From positions 186,001 through 250,000 of the forward strand of contig NZ_CP020918.1 of the NCBI RefSeq assembly GCF_003076455.1: DNA of 64,000 nt. Direction: 5' to 3'. The DNA comes from Flavobacterium faecale. GTDB taxonomy: Bacteria > Bacteroidota > Bacteroidia > Flavobacteriales > Flavobacteriaceae. Positions 54,716 through 63,401 of the stretch are shown piece by piece (positions within the stretch are counted from its first letter, which is position 1; each line of letters begins with the position of its first letter). A program made the position numbers and the translations under genes. A model generated the notes under the pieces. That model had not been told where the DNA came from, searched no databases, and worked only from the letters and a program-made list of their open reading frames with translations.

Positions 54716-55624
54716 TTATTTTTTTTCTGCAATTCTAAGCTTTGCTGATCGCGCTCTATTATTTATTTTGATTTCGGCATCATTTGGAATGATCAACTTA
54801 CCCACCGTTTTGAAAGGCACTGAAAAGTTTCCAAAAAAATCTTTTTCAGGTTCCCCTTCAAACATTCCGTTTTTCATAAAACGTTTCACCAAACGATCTT
54901 CTAGGGAGTGATACGAAATAATACTCAATCGCCCTTCGGGTTTTAAAATCTCAAGTGATTGTTCCAAAAACTCCTTTAAAACATCCATCTCTTGATTCAC
55001 TTCAATTCGAATGGCTTGATAAATCTGAGCTAATACTTTGTTTCGAACACGCTCAGGCAAATATTTTGCTAAAATCTCTTTTAAATCATCGGTTGTCTTG
55101 ATCGGTTGTTGTTCTCTAGCTTCGATAATGGTACGAGACAAAGCTGGTGCATTTTTCAACTCTCCATAGTCATAAAAAACCCTTCTTAGATTGGCGTCGT
55201 CATATTCATTTACCACTTTGTAAGCGCTCAACTCATTTTTCTGACTCATTCTCATATCTAGGTCAGCATCAAATCGAGTAGAGAAACCTCTTTCCGGAAC
55301 ATCAAATTGGTGCGATGAAACACCTAGATCACCCAAAATCCCATCTACTTCTTTTGCCCCATAAAAACGCAAAAACCGTTTTATAAAACGGAAATTCTCA
55401 TTTATCAAAACAAATCGACTATCGTCTATAGCATTTGCCAATGCATCTTCATCTTGATCAAAGGCAAACAGTTTTCCGTTTGGCCCTAGCCTATTCAAAA
55501 TTTCTCTTGAGTGACCTCCACCTCCAAAAGTTACATCTACATAAACCCCATCTGGCTTTATATCCAAACCATCAATTGATTGGTGTAGTAAAACTGGATT
55601 ATGATATTCCATTGTCGTCGTCAT
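54716..55624 (-). CDS. rsmH: 16S rRNA (cytosine-1402-N4)-methyltransferase
   Basis: 302 residues. N-terminal YHNPVLLHQSIDGL, SAM site VDVTFGGGGHSREIL, ILGDLGVSSHQFDVPERGFS (read in parts), and the SIISYHSLEDRLVKRFM motif. Methylates C1402 of 16S rRNA. Its start overlaps the mraZ end by 26 bp. Confidence 0.97.
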   Translation of the reverse strand: MTTTMEYHNPVLLHQSIDGLDIKPDGVYVDVTFGGGGHSREILNRLGPNGKLFAFDQDEDALANAIDDSRFVLINENFRFIKRFLRFYGAKEVDGILGDLGVSSHQFDVPERGFSTRFDADLDMRMSQKNELSAYKVVNEYDDANLRRVFYDYGELKNAPALSRTIIEAREQQPIKTTDDLKEILAKYLPERVRNKVLAQIYQAIRIEVNQEMDVLKEFLEQSLEILKPEGRLSIISYHSLEDRLVKRFMKNGMFEGEPEKDFFGNFSVPFKTVGKLIIPNDAEIKINNRARSAKLRIAEKK

Positions 55625-56072
55625 TTAAATTTCCCATTACCTCTTCTGCCAAATCTGCAAAATCAATATCTTCTCCATTTATCGATTGCTCGTATAAATC
55701 TTTGTCCCAAATTTCTACAATATTCACCGCTGATGAAAAAACAACATCTTTGGCAATATTCGCAAAACCCACTAAATCTTTGGGAACTAATAATCGCCCC
55801 AAAGAATCAATCTCAACAATCTTTACACCAGCGGTAAAACGTCTGATGAAGTCATTATTCTTCTTTACGAAGCGATTTAATTTGTTGATTTTTGCCATCA
55901 TCAAATTCCATTCTTCCATGGGATAAAGCTCTAAACAAGATTGAAACACAGAACGCTTCAAAACAAAACCGTCTTGAAGTGAGGTAGTTAACTGCTTTTT
56001 TAAAGGTGCAGGTAACATTACCCTCCCTTTAGCGTCAACTTTGCACTCATATGTTCCTACAATTGTATTCAA
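55599..56072 (-). CDS. mraZ: Transcriptional regulator MraZ (TTG start)
   Basis: 157 residues. Two AbrB-like SpoVT/MraZ domains: TIVGTYECKVDAKGRVMLP with LKRSVFQSCLELYPMEEW, and TAGVKIVEIDSLGRLLVP with SSAVNIVEIWDKDLYE. The TTG at 56072 gives MNTIVGTYECK, the usual MraZ N-terminus. The other candidate, TTG at 56102, lies inside the -7 promoter box and cannot be in the mRNA. MraZ represses the dcw promoter through phased direct repeats, which are visible upstream. Confidence 0.93.
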   Translation of the reverse strand: MNTIVGTYECKVDAKGRVMLPAPLKKQLTTSLQDGFVLKRSVFQSCLELYPMEEWNLMMAKINKLNRFVKKNNDFIRRFTAGVKIVEIDSLGRLLVPKDLVGFANIAKDVVFSSAVNIVEIWDKDLYEQSINGEDIDFADLAEEVMGNLNDDDNGIS

Positions 56073-56099
56073 TCTTTTCTGTTTAACTATTGATCTAAG

Positions 56100-56107
56100 C
56101 AAAAATA
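56100..56107 (-). promoter_or_regulatory. -7 box of the dcw operon (TATTTTTG, minus strand)
   Basis: CAAAAATA on the plus strand reads TATTTTTG, matching TAnnTTTG. Transcription would begin near 56093, about 20 nt before the TTG start of mraZ. Confidence 0.65.
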
Positions 56108-56117
56108 TAAAAAATTA

Positions 56118-56143
56118 TACCACATTATACCACTATCTACCAC
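56118..56143 (-). promoter_or_regulatory. MraZ operator: three GTGGTA repeats at 10-bp spacing
   Basis: TACCAC at 56118, 56128 and 56138 (GTGGTA on the transcribed orientation), with exactly one helical turn between copies, just upstream of the -7 box. Known MraZ operators are three or four direct repeats (TGGG-type in E. coli, AAAGTG-type in Mollicutes) with 10-bp period, so this is the likely autoregulatory site. Confidence 0.78.
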
Positions 56144-56414
56144 TTTGTTGATAAGTTTAACCACAATACTCCCGCAACCCCTAATTTATATACGATCAAC
56201 ACATTAGCCTAAAAAATGGTCCGTGGTAAGAATATTCACAGACCATAAAAGCACATTTAAATAATCCTTATCATTTTAACATTTTTAATCTTTTTTTGCT
56301 ATTTATACTGGTGTTTCATGTGTAGATAAAATGCAGTATTTTTACCACTATTCCTTTCGAAAAAGATTCTATTTAAAAAAGATATTCAAAAATTCGTTTT
56401 TACTTTATAAATCC
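56144..56414. other. Divergent region between dcw operon and hydrolase
   Basis: The full gap (56073-56449) holds the mraZ promoter/operator on one side and the hydrolase -7 box at 56415 on the other. Nothing else was recognised in the middle. Confidence 0.5.
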
Positions 56415-56422
56415 TATATTTG
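56415..56422 (+). promoter_or_regulatory. -7 box for the alpha/beta hydrolase gene (TATATTTG)
   Basis: Perfect TAnnTTTG 28 bp before the ATG at 56450. It rules out the upstream in-frame start at 56429. Confidence 0.65.
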
Positions 56423-56449
56423 TGAAAATTGAAATTCGCATTAAACAAA

Positions 56450-57214
56450 ATGGAAAAATACTACAAGAAAGAAGGTAGATACAGCTACTACGAAGCTGGA
56501 GAGGGAACGCCTATCGTAATTTTGCATGGCCTCATGGGAGGATTGAGCAATTTTGATGGTGTTGCGAGCTACTTTTCTGAGAAAGGATATAAAATTGTCA
56601 TTCCAGACTTGCCTATATATACCCAAAGCATACTTAAGACTAATGTGAAGAGTTTTGCCAAATACGTAAAAGATTTTATCACCTTCAAAGGATTTGATAG
56701 AGTAATTTTGTTAGGGAATTCTCTTGGCGGACATATTGCATTGTACCATACCAAAATGTATCCAGAAAAAGTGGCTGGATTGGTAATCACAGGAAGCTCG
56801 GGTTTGTACGAGAGTGCCATGGGCGACAGCTACCCAAAAAGAGGTGATTACGAATATATCAAGAAAAAAGCTGAAGATGTATTTTATGACCCAAAAATTG
56901 CAACGCCAGAATTGATTGACGAAGTATACGCTACTGTAAACGACCGTATCAAATTGATCAAAACGTTGACCATCGCCAAAAGTGCTATTCGTCACAATAT
57001 GGCAAAAGATTTACCAAAAATGCACGTGCAAACATGTATTATTTGGGGTAAAAACGACAAAGTTACACCTCCAGAGGTGGGAACAGAGTTTAATAAATTA
57101 CTACCCAACTCTACCTTATACTGGATTGATCATTGCGGACATGCTGCCATGATGGAGCATCCAGATGAGTTTAACAGGGTACTTGAAGAATGGTTGATCA
57201 AAACCAATATGTAA
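56450..57214 (+). CDS. Alpha/beta hydrolase
   Basis: 254 residues from the ATG at 56450 (MEKYYKKEGRYSYYEAGEG). Oxyanion motif ILHGLMGGLSNF, nucleophile elbow GNSLGG with Ser, acid in CIIWGKNDKVTP and His in DHCGHAAMMEHPDEF. Likely cytoplasmic esterase-like enzyme of unknown substrate. It lies 44 bp before engB and may share its transcript. Confidence 0.88.
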   Translation: MEKYYKKEGRYSYYEAGEGTPIVILHGLMGGLSNFDGVASYFSEKGYKIVIPDLPIYTQSILKTNVKSFAKYVKDFITFKGFDRVILLGNSLGGHIALYHTKMYPEKVAGLVITGSSGLYESAMGDSYPKRGDYEYIKKKAEDVFYDPKIATPELIDEVYATVNDRIKLIKTLTIAKSAIRHNMAKDLPKMHVQTCIIWGKNDKVTPPEVGTEFNKLLPNSTLYWIDHCGHAAMMEHPDEFNRVLEEWLIKTNM

Positions 57215-57258
57215 CTAAATACAAGTGAGGATAGCACCTTACATAAATACCATAGCGT

Positions 57259-57879
57259 ATGAAAATTAATACTGCCGAATTTATAATCAGTAACTCTGAT
57301 GCTGCCAAATGTCCAAAAGACTTTTTGCCAGAGTATGCATTTATAGGTAGATCAAATGTTGGAAAATCATCGTTAATTAACATGATAACCAACCAAAAAA
57401 AGCTTGCAAAAACCTCAGGAAGACCTGGGAAAACACAATTAATCAACCACTTTTTAATCAACAAAAACTGGTTTTTGGTCGATTTACCTGGTTACGGTTA
57501 TGCCAAAGTTTCAAAAAAAACAAAATCTGTATTCCAACAGTTTATTACCGACTATTTTGAAAACAGAGAACAATTAGTTTGCGCCTTTGTATTGATTGAC
57601 ATTCGTCATGAAGCACAAGCGATTGATGTTGAATTCATGTCGTATATGGGAGAAAGCGAGATTCCGTTTTGCATCATCTTTACCAAAGCAGATAAGATTA
57701 GTAAAACAAAGATAGACTCGCACATTGCCGCTTACAAAAAGAATATGTTTGCTAATAACTGGGCCGAGATGCCCCAATATTTTGTAACCTCAGCAACCGA
57801 AAGTATCGGTAAAGAGGAGTTACTAGGTTATATTGACGAAGTAAACCAAGAGATGTTTAAAAACGGAGACCAGTTTTAA
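57259..57879 (+). CDS. engB: Ribosome biogenesis GTP-binding protein EngB (YsxC/YihA)
   Basis: 206 residues, TRAFAC-class GTPase. G1 GRSNVGKSS, G2-region GRPGKTQLINHF, G3 DLPGYGYAKV, G4 TKADKISK and G5 TSAT. Required for 50S assembly in other bacteria. Followed by a bidirectional terminator. Confidence 0.97.
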   Translation: MKINTAEFIISNSDAAKCPKDFLPEYAFIGRSNVGKSSLINMITNQKKLAKTSGRPGKTQLINHFLINKNWFLVDLPGYGYAKVSKKTKSVFQQFITDYFENREQLVCAFVLIDIRHEAQAIDVEFMSYMGESEIPFCIIFTKADKISKTKIDSHIAAYKKNMFANNWAEMPQYFVTSATESIGKEELLGYIDEVNQEMFKNGDQF

Positions 57880-57900
57880 ACACCTAATTATACTCATACA

Positions 57901-57937
57901 AAAACCCCAAAAACAAGCTTTGTTTTTGGGGTTTTTT
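57901..57937. terminator. Bidirectional terminator
   Basis: 16-bp stem AAAACCCCAAAAACAA / TTGTTTTTGGGGTTTT around GCT, between the convergent engB and lipoprotein genes. Confidence 0.9.
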
Positions 57938-57958
57938 ATGTTGTTGAAGCAGATTTTG

Positions 57959-58327
57959 CTATTTATTCGAAAAGACAAATTTTATATCATCATTTTCCAA
58001 AACTAGTTGATCCTCGTCTATAGTACTTGTAAATGTAAACGGTGTTCCTGTCTCATCTTTTATAGTCACCGTTTTTCCTTTGTCTTTCAAATGATACACG
58101 CCATCAATAAAATCACGTTCCAAATGCCCATTCACAATCCCTTTATCAGCAAAAGTCAAATTTCCTTTTTCAAGAATATCCTTCTTTATTGAGTCTGACA
58201 GTGGCACTTTATCTACAACTTCGGTAACTTTCCAAGATTGTTCCAATTTGTTTCTTTTTTTATTACAAGAGGTCAGCATCAAAGAGAACAGTGCAAGTCC
58301 GAATAAAAGTAATTTTACGTTTTTCAT
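57959..58327 (-). CDS. Small lipoprotein, lipocalin-like
   Basis: 122 residues. Lipoprotein signal MKNVKLLLFGLALFSLMLTSC. The mature part is beta-rich with LEQSWKVTEVVDKVPLSD at the start, resembling lipocalin-like lipoproteins of Bacteroidetes (WKV..W-type start and successive strands). Function unknown. Confidence 0.75.
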   Translation of the reverse strand: MKNVKLLLFGLALFSLMLTSCNKKRNKLEQSWKVTEVVDKVPLSDSIKKDILEKGNLTFADKGIVNGHLERDFIDGVYHLKDKGKTVTIKDETGTPFTFTSTIDEDQLVLENDDIKFVFSNK

Positions 58328-58823
58328 GTTTTTATGGTATTAGTTTATATACTAGTAAGTTACAAAAAATTTATAAAAAAACCAAACAAAACATCTTACC
58401 AAAACACCATCCTCTACAATCCTAACCGTCACCACAACCTGTCATGGATACAAATGAAAAGCAGTGACAATAAAAATATGTTATAATTATTTTTTCTAGG
58501 AGCAGAATATTTAGCAGTATCAGGCATTATTGTTCCCGCTTTTCGTTTCAATCTTTTGGGGGCATCCCGAAAAATCGGGAGCTACCCCCAAAAGGATTTC
58601 CCCTACAATCGGGGCTAAAGAGAAAGATTTGATTTCCTATTTACAAATTCATCATAAAATAAAAAAGCACAACACAAGCTGTACTTTTTGGAACAAATGA
58701 CACTATTTTCATTGCTATGCAAAAGAGATTTGTGCTGAAAAGAATTGCAAGATGGCATGATCAAAACATTAGAATTTTTAGAAAAAAAAAAGAATACTGA
58801 TCAAGAGGATAAATTTTTTCTTT
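58328..58823. other. Intergenic gap of 496 bp
   Basis: No gene supported. It contains the long hairpin and repeat block at 58554-58618; the rest is AT-rich with no recognised signal. Confidence 0.55.
58554..58618 (+). repeat. Compound hairpin and dispersed repeat block
   Basis: Outer arms TTTTGGGGG / CCCCCAAAA enclose a second stem TCCCGA / TCGGGA. It is followed by AAAAGGATTTCCCC..GGGGCTA, which recurs in degenerate form near 29671-29697. Confidence 0.6.
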
Positions 58824-59501
58824 TTAAAGTTTAATTTTAAGTAATAAATTTGGATCAGGACAGTTTTTCAAATAAAACTGTTGATTTGTTGCGCTACAAA
58901 CACCAGGATAATCGCCACTGTAATCACCAATATCTGCTATAATTTGAAAGTGTAAATGTGGAGCATAATCCCCGTTTACACTAGCACCACCAAGCCTAGC
59001 TATTTTGTCGCCTTTTTTAAATTCTTGACCAACTTTAATATCCTCAATACTGTCTAGGGACAAATGACCATACAAAGTGTAAAAGGTGCAATTATCTATA
59101 CGATGTTTCAGGATAATGGTGGGACCATAATTCCCTAAGCTATCATTATTTTCAAAACTATGAACCTTTCCATCTAGTGCTGCTAAAACAGTTGTTCCTT
59201 TTTCTACCCAAAGATCTAGCCCAATATGAATATTGCGTTCTTCGGTTTGATCGTCCTTAAAATCAGTACTTCGCTTGTACAAATTACGTTTTTCATTGTA
59301 CCCGCCGTAGGCAACACTACCCTTGTTTGCCGCTAAATACGAATTGATGTAAGACTCAAATTCATCCGCATTAGTCAACGAAACCGTATCCAAATTAGCA
59401 TTTGTAACAGATAAATCTAAAGGATAATAAGAGTTGTAATCAAATTTTAAATCAATAACTTTTACGTTTTCTTGATTTTTTAAAATTGTTTCTAAAGTCA
59501 T
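58824..59501 (-). CDS. M23-family metallopeptidase without signal peptide
   Basis: 225 residues. LytM/M23 zinc ligands: NIHIGLDLWVEKGT (His-x3-Asp) and APHLHFQI (His-x-His), with YTLYGHLSLDSI between. Such enzymes cut peptidoglycan peptide bridges, yet the N-terminus (MTLETILKNQENVKVIDL) has no signal peptide or membrane helix and no upstream in-frame extension was found. It may use an unusual export route or act on another substrate. Confidence 0.87.
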   Translation of the reverse strand: MTLETILKNQENVKVIDLKFDYNSYYPLDLSVTNANLDTVSLTNADEFESYINSYLAANKGSVAYGGYNEKRNLYKRSTDFKDDQTEERNIHIGLDLWVEKGTTVLAALDGKVHSFENNDSLGNYGPTIILKHRIDNCTFYTLYGHLSLDSIEDIKVGQEFKKGDKIARLGGASVNGDYAPHLHFQIIADIGDYSGDYPGVCSATNQQFYLKNCPDPNLLLKIKL

Positions 59502-59542
59502 TTTGTACTTTATTTAGCGCATAAGGTTAGAAAATAAATTAA

Positions 59543-59573
59543 AAAACCAACATAAAATTTTCATGTTGGTTTT
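59543..59573 (-). terminator. Terminator after the monooxygenase gene (minus strand)
   Basis: 11-bp stem AAAACCAACAT / ATGTTGGTTTT with T-rich flanks, between the monooxygenase-like gene and the M23 gene. Confidence 0.75.
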
Positions 59574-59662
59574 CTAACTTCTAATGTAGGCATTTTTAAC
59601 TTATAAATAGTAAAAACAACTCTGGTTTAGATTAATGAATATAATTTGCTTGATGACAAATG

Positions 59663-59956
59663 TTATTTCACCGCAAGCAAATTCAAAAATTCAATTACAG
59701 GATCTTGAGATAATAAATCACCCGCATGTTTTGTTAATTCTGCTGCAATTTGACCAGCAAGGTGTGCCTGTCTTCCTTCTTCACTTTCAAATGTATCGAA
59801 AATTCCAAAAGTCGATGGTCCAATTTGCCATCCGTACCATTTTACAGTTTCTTGTTCTCCAATTGCAATGGGTAGTGCATTTTTTATAAAAGCAGCTACT
59901 TCATTTTCTTTACCTGGCTTAGCCTCTAAACGACCTAATAGCGCATATTTTTCCAT
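59663..59956 (-). CDS. ABM-fold putative quinol monooxygenase
   Basis: 97 residues. Single ABM (antibiotic biosynthesis monooxygenase-like) ferredoxin-type domain: YALLGRLEAKPGKENEVAAF, WYGWQIGPSTFGIFDTFESE, AHLAGQIAAELTKHAGDL. YgiN-like proteins of this size oxidise quinols or act in stress tolerance. Single-gene unit. Confidence 0.85.
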   Translation of the reverse strand: MEKYALLGRLEAKPGKENEVAAFIKNALPIAIGEQETVKWYGWQIGPSTFGIFDTFESEEGRQAHLAGQIAAELTKHAGDLLSQDPVIEFLNLLAVK

Positions 59957-60449
59957 ACTTTTTGAATTATTTAATTGTTGTGATAAATTTGAAAGTACAT
60001 CTTTCTCCTTACCATTTCTTCAAGCCAAATTACTTCATTAAAGTTTTCTGCTGTGTTAAACTAATCAAAAAAAATCTGGCATTATTAAAATTTTAATAGT
60101 TGTTTAAGTCATAAAAATCAATATGCAGTTACAAATCAGTACTTTACAAACACCATACTTCAACATACCTTTCAAACAATCAGATACATCAAACATACTT
60201 ACGATATTAATCAAAACTCTAGCGCTACATAACCGTTCATATACCGATCCAACTAACAAAGTTTACCTTTAAATGTACAAATATTATAAAACGCAAAAAA
60301 GCACAACTCTCGTTGTGCTTGTTGATATATACTGGGATGACTCTATTTTATTGAAACCACACAAAAGCTTTCCAATGCTATGCATGCCTATGCAACGGCA
60401 ATTGCAACATATTTTGCATGTTGTATTTCTACCTATATAGTAATAGAAA
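59957..60449. other. Intergenic gap of 493 bp
   Basis: No gene supported on either strand. The only clear signal is the minus-strand terminator at 60295-60321 that ends the gldB-gldC transcript. Confidence 0.55.
60295..60321 (-). terminator. Terminator after gldC (minus strand)
   Basis: GCACAA / TTGTGC stem extended by AA..TT pairs. On the minus strand it is followed by TTTTTTG. About 130 bp beyond the gldC stop. Confidence 0.7.
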
Positions 60450-60791
60450 CTATTCTTCTGCTTTTAATTCTAATTTTTCAGCAAAGTACTCACAGAAATC
60501 TTTCATGGTAGCGGTCATTTTCTCATCACCTGTGGCTCTGTGAAAAGTATCAGCCATCGCAACCAATGTTTGGTGAAAGAAGATTTTCATTTCGTCTACT
60601 GGCATATCTTTTGTCCACAAATCTATACGCATACTCTCTTTGACCTTACTGTCCCAAATGGAAAGCATAATCGCTTTCGTTTCTTCTAACTGAACCCCAC
60701 CGTCTTTGGCAGACCACATTAATTTTTCGGGTACACGATTATCGTCTAATTCAACAAGGAAATTTATTTCTGATCTATTTTTATTTGACAT
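60450..60791 (-). CDS. gldC: Gliding motility protein GldC
   Basis: 113 residues, soluble. MSNKNRSEINFLVELDDNRVP, LMWSAKDGGVQ and YFAEKLELKAEE fit GldC of Flavobacterium johnsoniae. Its start overlaps the gldB stop by one base. GldC stabilises or supports GldB; mutants of gldB lose gliding, and gldC is needed for full spreading. Confidence 0.93.
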   Translation of the reverse strand: MSNKNRSEINFLVELDDNRVPEKLMWSAKDGGVQLEETKAIMLSIWDSKVKESMRIDLWTKDMPVDEMKIFFHQTLVAMADTFHRATGDEKMTATMKDFCEYFAEKLELKAEE

Positions 60792-61747
60792 TATTTCTTA
60801 GGTTTATATTTCGATTTTTCAAATATTTCTTTGGCATTTAAATCAAAAAGAGTCGCCAAGTTACTCTCATTGTTATCCATATAGGCACGTACAATTTGCC
60901 ATCCTAACCAAGCCCCTACTCTTCCTGGGCTCTCATTGTCTATTTCTAGGTAAAATTTAGAAAACGGAGCTGGATTTACAAATCGACCGGCCAATTTTAC
61001 ATCATCATTATATAGGAGTTGTTTTTCTATAAAATATTCCCACATATATTGTTCGTTATCCTCACACCATTTCAATTGTTCTGGACTGTACCCCATTTTA
61101 TCAGCATCAGTAGCATTCGGAATTAATTTGTCTTTCAAATACAATTCTTTTCCTGCATATATCATTTTTGACAGCAAACTCTTTTCGGTATTAGGCTTCA
61201 CTTTCGATCTAAAAAAACTTGAGACTGCATCGGGCATGATTTGAGATGGTTCAAAATTTTGCTTGATATATTTTGGAAACTCATAAAAACGATGTTCTTT
61301 ACCTAAATACAATTCTAGTGCTACCACGACCAAACTATCAGCATAGATGACTTTGTTATTGTAATCCATCTCTCCTATAACGGTAATCACCTTTGGCGTT
61401 TTTGTCTCTGGAAAATAAAATTTGAGATGTTGAAATAATTGTTTAAATTCTTCCTGCTGCACATCAAAGTTAGCATACTTTTTTTCGACCTCTACAAACA
61501 GCTCTTTCCATAAAGGATTTTGCAACTTTTCAATCCAAACTGCATCCTCATTTCCTTCTGGAAAAAACAAAGGATACTGCTTTTTTAACTTTTCAAGATC
61601 ATTTGGAGTAGACTCAAAGAACGCTTTATCAAAACGTTCGACTTTTACATTGACAGAAATTTCATCAATTTCTCCTTCAATCTTGCTTTTTTTGTCGCAA
61701 GAAAGGAAAAAGAAACAGATAAGAATTGGAATACAATATAATTTCAT
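60791..61747 (-). CDS. gldB: Gliding motility lipoprotein GldB
   Basis: 318 residues. Lipoprotein signal MKLYCIPILICFFFLSC. The mature part (VKVERFDKAFFESTPNDLEKL, LKFYFPETKTPKVITVIGEMDYNN, WCEDNEQYMWEYFIEKQLLY, all read in parts, and PGRVGAWLGWQIVRAYM) matches GldB, essential for gliding and linked to the GldK-N/T9SS machinery. A HExxH motif is not seen, although the fold recalls a degenerate peptidase. Divergent from nadE with a 100-bp gap. Confidence 0.93.
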   Translation of the reverse strand: MKLYCIPILICFFFLSCDKKSKIEGEIDEISVNVKVERFDKAFFESTPNDLEKLKKQYPLFFPEGNEDAVWIEKLQNPLWKELFVEVEKKYANFDVQQEEFKQLFQHLKFYFPETKTPKVITVIGEMDYNNKVIYADSLVVVALELYLGKEHRFYEFPKYIKQNFEPSQIMPDAVSSFFRSKVKPNTEKSLLSKMIYAGKELYLKDKLIPNATDADKMGYSPEQLKWCEDNEQYMWEYFIEKQLLYNDDVKLAGRFVNPAPFSKFYLEIDNESPGRVGAWLGWQIVRAYMDNNESNLATLFDLNAKEIFEKSKYKPKK

Positions 61748-61847
61748 ATTTTTTTATTTAAATTTGTCACGAATAAACTACTATTTGTACCTAATTAGCA
61801 ATTGTTTGCAAATATACATATTCCTGCTTTTTAAAACTGAAACAATT

Positions 61848-62648
61848 ATGACTAAAAACAATGCCACTATAGTTGAAAAAGTAAATACACACATTGTCAA
61901 CTGGTTAAAGAATTATGCAACTGCAGCGAGAGTAAACGGATTTGTAATCGGGATTTCAGGAGGAGTTGACTCCGCCTTGACTTCTACTTTGTGTGCTCAA
62001 ACAGGACTACAAGTTTTGTGCGTAGAAATGCCAATACACCAACATAAAGACCACGTAAGCCGCGGTCGTGAACATATAACGCAGTTAAAGAATCGTTTCC
62101 CAAACGTTTCTAGTGTTGAAACCGATTTAACACCCGTATTTGAATCTTTTAAAAGTCAAGTACCTGCTGATTTTGATGATGCAAAATTACAACTTACATT
62201 AGCGAATACCCGTGCCCGTTTGCGCATGACAACCTTATACTACCATGCAGGAGTACATGGATTACTTGTTGCCGGAACTGGAAATAAAGTCGAAGATTTT
62301 GGTGTAGGATTCTATACTAAATACGGAGATGGTGGTGTAGACATCAGTCCAATTGCCGATTTAATGAAATCGGAAGTTTTTGAATTGGCCTCTTTCCTTG
62401 CTGTTCCCGACTCTATTTTAAAAGCACAACCCTCTGACGGACTATTTGGTGACGAAAAAACAGATGAACAACAATTGGGCGCAAGCTATGACGAGCTAGA
62501 ATGGGCTATGTTAGCCGCAGAAAACAACGAATCTCCGGCTAATTACAGCGATAGAGAAAAAGAAGTTTATGCTATCTACCAAAGACTTAATAAAGCTAAC
62601 CAACACAAAATGAACCCAATACCTGTGTGTTCCGTGAAAAATTTATAA
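61848..62648 (+). CDS. nadE: NAD(+) synthetase (ammonia-dependent type)
   Basis: 266 residues from the ATG at 61848; the long upstream extension runs antisense through gldB and is rejected. PP-loop GISGGVDSALTS, GTGNKVEDFGVGFYTKYGDGGVDI (read in parts), and ADLMKSEVFELA. No glutaminase domain, so it uses ammonia. Makes NAD from deamido-NAD. Confidence 0.95.
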   Translation: MTKNNATIVEKVNTHIVNWLKNYATAARVNGFVIGISGGVDSALTSTLCAQTGLQVLCVEMPIHQHKDHVSRGREHITQLKNRFPNVSSVETDLTPVFESFKSQVPADFDDAKLQLTLANTRARLRMTTLYYHAGVHGLLVAGTGNKVEDFGVGFYTKYGDGGVDISPIADLMKSEVFELASFLAVPDSILKAQPSDGLFGDEKTDEQQLGASYDELEWAMLAAENNESPANYSDREKEVYAIYQRLNKANQHKMNPIPVCSVKNL

Positions 62649-62770
62649 TTTTTTGTCCGAAAAATTTGCATAACAAATTTTTTTAATTAACTTTATAAAT
62701 ATAATCAACCATCTCATTGATAAACAATTACAAAATTAATATAAATTAAATACCACAAAAATTAAATACC

Positions 62771-63400
62771 ATGATAAAAGTTTGTTTAGCTGATAGCTTA
62801 CCCGTAGTGCATTTTGGAGTAAAATCGTATTTCAAAGACAATGCAGAAATTTCAATTACTGCCAATGTAGGTAGCTTTTTGATGATTAGAGATATTCTTC
62901 TTACAAAAGAGATAGATATCTTAATTCTTGACCTCGAATTGGAAGGTCTTGCAAGTATTTTTGAGATTAAATCAATCTTGAAAAACTTCCCAAAAACAAA
63001 AATTATGATTTTCAGTAATCTTTCTGAGCAAATCTACGCACCAAATGCTATTAAAGCTGGTGTATCTGGATATGTACACAAGAAAGAAAAATTGGAAACT
63101 CTTGGACAATCTATTATTAAAGTAAGCCAAGGAAAAGTAATTATGAACGAAACCGTTAAGAAAAACTTGGCTCTTATTGCTAAGCAAAGTAAAAGCGAAC
63201 GTTTGTACAGAAAACTTTCTAACCGTGAGGTTGAAGTATTGCGTTACTTAAGTGGAGGTAAAAAGAACCACGAAATCGCTACAATCTTAGGATTGAACGA
63301 AAAAACAATTAGTACTTACAAATTGAGATTATTGACAAAATTAAATGTTACCAATCTAGTTGATTTAGTTGAAAAAGCTAAAAAATTAGAGATCGTTTAG
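62771..63400 (+). CDS. NarL/FixJ-type response regulator
   Basis: 209 residues. Receiver domain with phospho-acceptor Asp54 (DILILDLELEG), although the acidic pair near residues 7-8 is A-D rather than the usual D-D, and Lys near 105 (GYVHKKEK). C-terminal LuxR helix-turn-helix: LSNREVEVLRYLSGGKKNHEIATILGL (read in parts) and TISTYKLRLLTKLNV. No sensor kinase lies nearby. Confidence 0.93.
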   Translation: MIKVCLADSLPVVHFGVKSYFKDNAEISITANVGSFLMIRDILLTKEIDILILDLELEGLASIFEIKSILKNFPKTKIMIFSNLSEQIYAPNAIKAGVSGYVHKKEKLETLGQSIIKVSQGKVIMNETVKKNLALIAKQSKSERLYRKLSNREVEVLRYLSGGKKNHEIATILGLNEKTISTYKLRLLTKLNVTNLVDLVEKAKKLEIV

Positions 63401-63401
63401 T

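Noticed and set aside
61650..61847. Long N-terminal extension of NadE
   Set aside because: It lies antisense to gldB and is hydrophobic noise; the ATG at 61848 gives the normal NadE start.
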